Positions 57,864 through 64,000 of a stretch of 64,000 bases of DNA are shown here, in pieces. Both the position numbers and the translations under genes were made by a program. Positions within the stretch are counted from its first letter, which is position 1. Each line of letters opens with the position of its first letter. The notes beneath the pieces are model-generated. The model searched no databases. It was not told where the DNA came from and worked only from the letters and a program-made list of their open reading frames with translations. Source of the DNA: Yamagishiella unicocca (taxonomy: Eukaryota > Chlorophyta > Chlorophyceae > Chlamydomonadales > Volvocaceae). The stretch spans positions 1,178,001-1,242,000 of the forward strand of contig BDSL01000016.1 in assembly GCA_003116995.1 (NCBI GenBank), written 5' to 3'.

Positions 57864-57868
57864 TGCAG

Positions 57869-58674
57869 GCGCGGATCCGTGCAGCAGCGGCGGCGTCGGA
57901 TCACGGCTTCAAACTCCGGGCCCCATCCCCATTCATGGCTCTGGCTCTTCGAGTCCTGCCCAACAACCAGACGGCTTGCTCGGCGAGGAAGCTGCGGCGC
58001 ATAGGCAGCCGCCACCGCCGCCGCCCGCTGTCTTCGGAGCCGGCCCCGCCAGCGGTTCCCTATTGGACGACCCGGCCAACTACGAGACGCCGGAAATGCT
58101 GGCGCAACTGCGGTACGATGACGCGGGCGTTGCCGTACAGCAGCGGGAGCAGCGAAGCGGGGAGGGCCTGGGCCCGCAACCCGGGCGGAATGGAAGCAGC
58201 GAAGCGCAGGAGGATGGTGGAGCGGCTGGGTTGAGAGAGGTGGCTGGGTTGAGAGAGGCGGCTGGCGCAGCCGGTGTTGGCGGTGGAGGTGACGCGGAGG
58301 GCGCCGGCAGAGGCGGCGTGGATGGCAATGTTGCGACCAGGGAACAGCGGTGGGCGAGGCTGCGGGCGTTGCGGGAGGAGGTGGCGGCGACGGAGCGGCT
58401 GCTGGAGACGCTGCACCGTATGGTGGCGGAGGAGGAGGCGCTGGCTGCCGGCGCGGAGGCGGCGGCGCAGGTGCCGCACAGGCACCAGGCAACTGGGATG
58501 CCGCAGCGGCAGCCCCAGCAGGGGCCGCACCAGCTGCGGGGGCAGCAGCCCCGCCGGCAGCCTCCGCAGGTGACGGCTGGCGCGCCGTACGCGGCGCGGC
58601 ACGTGAGCACAACAGTGGCGGCGGCTTGGGTCGACGGAGGTGGTGACGGCGGGCTGGCGGATCCGGGCGTCTGA
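57869..58674 (+). CDS. Hypothetical coiled-coil protein, 3' part
   Basis: An open frame runs to a TGA at 58672-58674. It contains DDPANYETPEMLAQLRYDDA, Gly/Ala linkers, then a clear coiled coil: REQRWARLRALREEVAATER followed by LLETLHRMVAEEEALAAGAE, and a Gln/Pro/Arg-rich tail. The periodic Leu and charge pattern suggests real coding sequence. No convincing start codon or upstream exon was found; the start given follows an AG acceptor at 57867-57868. The frame stays open far upstream through the 39-bp minisatellite, but that is not evidence. The family is unknown. Confidence 0.35.
58349..58391 (+). repeat. 43-bp perfect inverted repeat, right copy
   Basis: It matches 57821-57863 in inverted orientation without mismatch. 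It lies in the coiled-coil segment of the plus-strand reading frame. Confidence 0.9.
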
Positions 58675-59303
58675 CCCTCCTTGTCGGCACGCGACGTGGA
58701 TGTGTGGGAGCCTTTCCACGGTGGGGGTGATGACGGTGACCAGGCGCCAACCCAGAGGTGGGGCTCGGGTATGTTGCTGGTGGAGCGGCTGGAGATGCTG
58801 GCGTGAGGGGGCGGAGGGGGAAGACGCAGGCATGCAGGTGTCAGGCAGCGCAATGCAGACCGGCATGGGACATGGTGGTCCAGGGAGGGCATGCGGGTCG
58901 GCGAACAGGAGGCGCTACGGCGCGGTGGGGGAGTGGTTGCGATGTATGAGTAGGACGGTGTCGGGGGGAAACAGGGGGGCCAAGCAGCTCTGCCTATGTG
59001 GCCCAATAGCTCTGTACATACCTGCCGAAACAGACGGCAGGATAAAGCGAAATTAGGTTCACTAAGAGCCTGGTACCGCTATGCACAAAAATCGCATTAC
59101 TAGGCGCCATCCGATACCCTCTCCCGCTCTCTTACCTCCAATGGTATCAATCACGTCATCGGGCGTTCGGACGCCGCTCTCCTCCAGCTGCCACGATCAA
59201 GAGGCCGGATTCGCGCAGGAAACTCGTGAGGACCGCCCCAAGGTCCGGCGACTTAGGCTCTCCACCCTGCGACATACATAATAAGTGGTATTGTAACTTA
59301 CGG
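58675..59303. other. Flank of the coiled-coil frame, no gene recognised
   Basis: A TGTAA lies at about 59292 and could end the transcript of the coiled-coil frame. Short ORFs such as 59081-59281 have no family features. Confidence 0.3.
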
Positions 59304-59673
59304 ATGTCGCAGACTGCGGACAAACTGGGACAGAGGCATGGTCGGCGAAAATTCCCCGCCGACTTACCCTTTCTGCGAAGGCCTTGCGCTCTGTGTCTTC
59401 GGTGGTTACCTACGATGCAATGTACACGTTAGGCGAAGGCGCCGAGGCCGTGGCGACGAAAATGGGTTAGTGCACCAGTGGTGCACTCGGACACTGCCAG
59501 CAGACAAAGGCAGACTGCTCACATATTCCTCGCCATTATCTCCTTCCTCACGGACACCTCAAGAGCCCGACGACGTAGACTCCTCCGTCGAACCAGAAGA
59601 AGAACTCGCTGTCGAGGGGTCGCCTTCCGATTCCGAAGACGACCTGTCCGAGGAAGACATCGCTATCGTTTGA
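59304..59673 (+). CDS. Possible small gene with acidic C terminus
   Basis: The last 45 codons before the TGA at 59671-59673 read as a strongly acidic tail: PQEPDDVDSSVEPEEELAVE, then SPSDSEDDLSEEDIAIV. Such composition is unlikely by chance in this GC context. A TGTAA follows at 59899-59903. Upstream, ATG 59304 (MSQTADKLGQRHG) lies in a different frame, so at least one intron would be needed, and I could not define it. Function unknown. Confidence 0.3.
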
Positions 59674-60339
59674 ACGACCGTAGCACTCTAGCTATATGAC
59701 TTCAGAGAATGGTGGTATAATAAGAGGAGGACAGGCGTCATTTAGTTCCCAACTTGTCAATCGTACACACGAACAGATGGAATGGTGGTACAGCTGATTT
59801 GCTGATAGTCCATGGCTCCCCATTCTCCTATACATATATACACGATCCGTAGACAACCTCCTTGTATGCGTTTCCCTTAGTTGCCTAGACTGCCGTCATG
59901 TAACCCGACCTGCCTGCATCGGACCGAACGCCTGTGCGTTATTTTTTTTTGCACCGGTGTTTAATGCGTGTTGGGGAAAGGAGGCGGGATGGACCAAGAT
60001 GGGCGGGAGGTGGGAAGGTGCGGTGCCCCACGTAATGCATGGTGTTAAAAGTACCGTTGAGCGGGAGTGTTGGGGTTAGTGATTAGGGGTGCTACCTATT
60101 GACTGCCAACAGCCGTCTGTGCTTCCTTGATCGCCGTTGCGGTCCGACGAGGTGTTACATTGCCACCATTATTCGCGGCCACAACCACCAACTGTAAACT
60201 CCATCGAGGAAGGACTGCGCTCTATAAGCAAGGCAAGGACCCTGGGAAGCGGAATCCTAGGGTGCGACACCAAAGGCAAATGACACCCGCCGTTTCTCAC
60301 AGCTCCTCAGCCGCTGGGGGAATATTGTACACTCACACG
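59674..60339. other. Intergenic, nothing recognised
   Basis: Apart from the TGTAA at 59899-59903 I see no gene or repeat that can be supported here. Confidence 0.4.
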
Positions 60340-60545
60340 GGCTGGGGACTGCTGCGGACCCGTGGGGATTGGGGATTTAAACCGCCACCTCGAGGGGATT
60401 CAACCCGGTGGGGGATTGCCGCGCTGGGGATTAGAACTCGCTTTGGAATTGGGAGCTTAGGGATTAAACCCGTCGGGGATTAGATTTCACAAGGGATTGC
60501 AGGACCAACAATTTTCGAGGATTGGGATTAGAACGACACTTTGAT
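60340..60545 (+). repeat. GGGGATTA-type interspersed short repeat
   Basis: The string GGGGATT or GGGATTA recurs about ten times in 200 bases at irregular spacing of 12-25 bases. It ends at the start of the R1 repeat copy. Confidence 0.6.
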
Positions 60546-60554
60546 ACCCTCTGA

Positions 60555-61095
60555 CAGTGCCGAGGTCCCACTGCAGCCCAACATTTCGGGGAACGAAGCC
60601 CCAACCCTCCCCAACTAACGCAGCAATTCGGTGCCAGGCAATGCACCTGATGGCTCTATCGTATGGCCTGGGGCCCCAGTACGATCAGCGCTGCAAATAT
60701 CGCAACGCGACCACCGCCAACACCAAAAACACAAACTTCACTACCAACATCGTCAGCTGGTCAGCCCTCGTATCAATCAAAATTGTTAACCATCGACCTC
60801 GACAAGAGTCATCCCGACGTTCGGCAGAGTTCCGAAAGTCTCATCAAAACTGACATCTGCGGCAAAGAATGCTCGCAGCACTCGCTCGCCAGTCATCGCC
60901 ACCTGCCCCGGATTCCATCAAGACGCCTCCCAGCCGACCACGCCAGACACTCAAACTGACTCAAAGATGTCGGGATATTTATTGCCTACGTACCGAGCTA
61001 GCTTGGCACACAGCAGGGCGTACACGTTCACATCTATCCGTCCTCAAGGGGCTGAAGCACGGACAAAAAACAGCGTGAGCTTGAACGGCGGCAGG
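60555..61095. repeat. Dispersed repeat R1, copy 2
   Basis: 60555-60950 is an inverted copy of 31985-32425. 60955-61090 is a same-orientation, shortened copy of 31445-31910. Some indels separate them, for example the missing 31500-31800 part. No coding region is recognised. Confidence 0.7.
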
Positions 61096-61778
61096 AAATA
61101 GCGGCAGGAAATTGTTGCAGGCCCTCGTTGCAGGGGTCGCCGTGCTTTCAAACCGTTTGGCGGTGGATGCTGAATGGAGATTATTTGCCTGAACGTGGTC
61201 GGCTGGTGGGGGGAGGTGCACATTCAGTCGGAGCCAGGGAAGGCAGTTGGCAATGGAGCGGTTGGCAATGGAGAAGCCATTCAATGCGCCAGCCTTCTGG
61301 GCACACGCCTTGAAGTCTAGTTTTACAAAATGGCTGCGAATAAAGTGCAGTGTGCTACGCAAGTAAGGGAAGAGAGCATGGTTTCACTACCGGTAACGGA
61401 AGCAACTAGACAGGTCGCAAGACGGCGCAGGCGCAAAGTATAAAATGTTTTCCACCTATTTCAAAAAGACACTTTTATCGGGCCTATATAAAGCGCAAAA
61501 GAGCTCCAGCGGCCAGCGCTTTGATATACTGTGGCGCTGTACCGCATTTGCGAGTACGGTGTAAACTACAGGGCGCACGGTGTGCCTCTGCGGGCCATCG
61601 TCAAAGCATCTGATGTACCTGCCAAATTTCCAACGTGGCTCAACCTGCTTGGACCTTTTTCGATCCCACAAAGAATCTAGGCGCGCCAAGAACCTGTGAC
61701 CCGCTCCACGGATTCGCGTTACATACACTATACTGTCGATATTATCAGCGTGACTGAAGGTCCAGTTAGCGTTGCATC
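61096..61778. promoter_or_regulatory. Upstream region of the M16 protease gene
   Basis: No gene seen. It is assumed to hold promoter and 5' UTR of the protease because coding begins at 61779. Core promoter elements could not be assigned. Confidence 0.35.
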
Positions 61779-64000
61779 ATGTCGGCGGGCGAGCCTTCCA
61801 CTGGCAGTGGCTCCGCTGTGGATGTGGCCAAGTCGCCAAATGATAAAAAGTTGTATCGATATGTGGTGCTTGAGAATGGGCTACGTGTGCTGCTGATCAG
61901 CGATCCCGAAATGCAGACGACACCGGCGGCGCAGGCCGATGGCCAGGTAACCATTCCAGCGGTAATCGCATGTGTAAGATATATATGCCATGCCATGCTT
62001 GTGAACAGATCCGTCTGACCAGTATCGGGATGAGGTGCGTGACGCACATAGTTGTCGGGCGGAGGGGGTGGAGTTGAGCAATTACCCAAGCATGAGACGG
62101 GGATGTTGGGGCATTACTGGTGTGCACCATGTGGTCGCAACCCCCGCATGCCCGTTGCACGGGCCCCCTTGAATGCAGTGCACCTGGCCCCCCACAAATC
62201 GTTTCTTAACGAGCCCACAACACACACCTGCCCATCCAACCCGCTTGACCCGCCCTCCAGGAAAACATACCTCCCCCTCCCCACCCCATTCCCGCTCCGT
62301 TCGACCGCGACCTCCCTCCCACCTCCCTTCAGGCTGACGTCAAGGGTACGGAGGCGGAGGCCGCCGCTGGCAAGGCGAAGGCGCCCGCTGGTAAGGGCGC
62401 TGGGAAGTCATCCCGCGGCGGCGGTGGCGGCGGTGGCCGCGGCGGCGGCGGCGGCGGCGGCAAGCTTCGTGGGGCTGCAGCTGCAGCGGCGGACGACGGC
62501 GAGGAGTCGAGTGGCGACCTGGTTCCCGATGACGACGATGAGGACGAGGACGAGGAGGGGGATGAGGAAGGGGAGAGCGGCAGCAGCGAGAGCGGCAGCG
62601 GGGACGGCGGGGAGGACGAGGAGATGGCCTCGGGGGATGGGAGCAAGGATGGCGAGGAGGAGGAGGGTGAGGAGGGTGAGGAGGAGGGCGGCGGCGGCGG
62701 CGGCCGAGGTGGTCGACGCAAGAAGGGCGGTGGCGGTAGTGGAGCCGACAACGCGCCGGTGAAGAAGGCGGCGGCCGCTATGGCGGTTGGCGTGGGCAGC
62801 TTCAGCGACCCAGAGGACCTGCCGGTGGGTTACACGGCGCCATGCTGCCGGGGTGGGAGGGAGACATCTTGCGTCGGAGGGGGTTCGAGGAAGACCCGGC
62901 GACACGGCATAGGAAACTGCGGCGCCGGGGCTGGTTGCTGCGGCTGCGGTGGCTGCTGGGCGCCGGGGCTGTCAGGCAGGTCCGGGGCTGTCAGGCAGGT
63001 CCGGGGCTGCTGGCTGGGGGGGGGGCGCTCTTGTGCTGGGGGTGGGAACCCCGCGACACGGCCCACATCGCGACACGGCCCACGTGTTTTGTGGCCTCTC
63101 CTATCCGTTTCCTGCTAATGGGCCTCACCGGTGGCCTCCCCCGCCTCTTCTCCCTCCCCCTTCCTTGCACCCCCCCCCGCCTCTTCTGGCCCCTCCCCCA
63201 GGGGCTGTCGCACTACCTGGAGCACATGCTCTTCATGGGCAGCCAGCGGTACCCCTCCGAGAACGATTACGACGACTACCTCACCCGTCACGGGGGCTCG
63301 GCCAACGCCTTCACCGACCTGGTGGGTGCGAGAGGAAGACCCGTGGGTCAGCACTCACTAGAAAGACCCGTGGGTCGGCACTGACTAGGAAAACCGATCT
63401 ATCAGGAAAATGACTTGGTGGGGGGGGGGAACCGGAGCAGGGCTGGAGTCCAGCACGGACAGGCGGGCGAAAGGCTGTGCGCTGGCCACGAAGTTGGCAG
63501 TGGGAGGGTGTTGGTTCCGCAGGACGCGTCGGTGTCGTACTTGGGTACGGCATAAGTCATCTGCTGGCAGCAGCTGCGGCTGCCCCGTGCTGTGCCGGGG
63601 CCCCCCTCCCAAGTCCCAACCCCCACACCCGCGCTGTCCCGTTTGGACGAGCTTCAGGAGATCACCAACTACCACTTCGAGGTCTCGCCCGCCCACCTGG
63701 CCGGCGCTCTGGACCGCTTCGCGCAGTTCTTCATCTCGCCGCTGTGCAACGAGGGCAGCATGGAGCGGGAGGTGTGGAGGGAGCGGGAGGCAGGGAGGGA
63801 GGGAGGTGGAGGGAGAGCAGGGAGGGAGGGAGGGGGGAGGTGGAGGGAGAGCAGGGAGGGAGGGAGGGGGGAGGTGGAGGGAGAGCAGGGAGGGAGGGAG
63901 GGGGGAAGGTGGAGGGAGAGCAGGGAGGGAGGGAGGGGGGAAGGTGGAGGGAGAGCAGGGAGGGAGGGAGGGATGTGCCTCGCTGGACTGCACCGCCGTG
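61779..64000 (+). CDS. Nardilysin-like M16 zinc metalloprotease, 5' part
   Basis: Four exons in phase are visible: 61779-61946, 62333-62824, 63202-63321, 63658-63771. They encode 298 residues; the rest lies beyond the window (family length is around 1000). M16A enzymes cut peptides using an inverted zinc motif HxxEH. Here it is [11 protein letters not shown], following [16 protein letters not shown]. The N terminus has [40 protein letters not shown] and [16 protein letters not shown] follow the zinc site. Between the first strand and the zinc motif exon 2 inserts about 140 residues of Gly-rich, then Asp/Glu-rich, then Gly/Arg/Lys sequence. An acidic insert at this place is the hallmark of nardilysin as opposed to insulysin. 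The downstream Glu ligand is not yet reached. Confidence 0.9.
63775..63985 (+). repeat. Purine-rich 34-36 bp tandem repeat in M16 intron 4
   Basis: About five copies of a unit around GGAGAGCAGGGAGGGAGGGA follow the exon 4 donor. The all-purine strand can form triplex or quadruplex structures. Confidence 0.8.

Noticed and set aside
56545..58674. Single 709-codon plus-strand ORF
   Set aside because: Its first 440 codons overlap the better supported minus-strand exons and the 39-bp minisatellite; only the last part with the coiled coil is kept as a candidate.

Overview
The window reads as nuclear DNA of a volvocine green alga (Chlamydomonas/Volvox type). This is an inference from GC-rich, intron-dense genes with clean GT...AG borders, long Ala/Gly/Ser/Pro low-complexity protein segments, TGTAA polyadenylation signals downstream of several stops, and proteins of plant/algal type. 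No species is claimed. All gene models were spliced by eye and checked only for phase continuity and protein family fit.

Layout. 0.5-30.5 kb is gene-rich: a PP2C phosphatase with a lipidation-type N terminus (+), an ATXR2-like SET protein (+), a RING plus YEATS protein (-, convergent with the SET gene), a HYPK-like NatA regulator (-), a cationic amino acid transporter (+, divergent from HYPK), and a LARGE-type GT49 glycosyltransferase (+). One transporter intron carries two 678-bp arms in inverted orientation.

31-36 kb holds fragments of dispersed and inverted repeats with no recognisable gene. 36-50.1 kb is a compound satellite block. It contains a roughly 49-bp monomer family in two higher-order forms (161 bp and 390 bp), a 12-bp array, a 57-bp array, and about 29 copies of a 225-bp satellite with a built-in hairpin. 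Relics of the 225-bp unit lie outside its array. 51-52.8 kb has four diverged units of about 430 bp, followed by a 144-bp MITE-like element.

54.7-59.7 kb holds less certain genes: an unknown protein, a minus-strand HEAT/TTI1-like candidate with a 13-residue repeat and an apparent frameshift, a coiled-coil reading frame, and a small acidic C terminus. A rearranged copy of a 31-32 kb repeat lies at 60.5-61.1 kb. From 61.8 kb a nardilysin-like M16 metalloprotease begins and runs off the window.

The genes are not an operon or a single pathway. Several bear on chromatin or proteostasis (SET, YEATS, HYPK, M16), but the neighbourhood is ordinary eukaryotic gene order. The most unusual content is the intronic inverted repeat, the RING-YEATS architecture and the nested satellite block.
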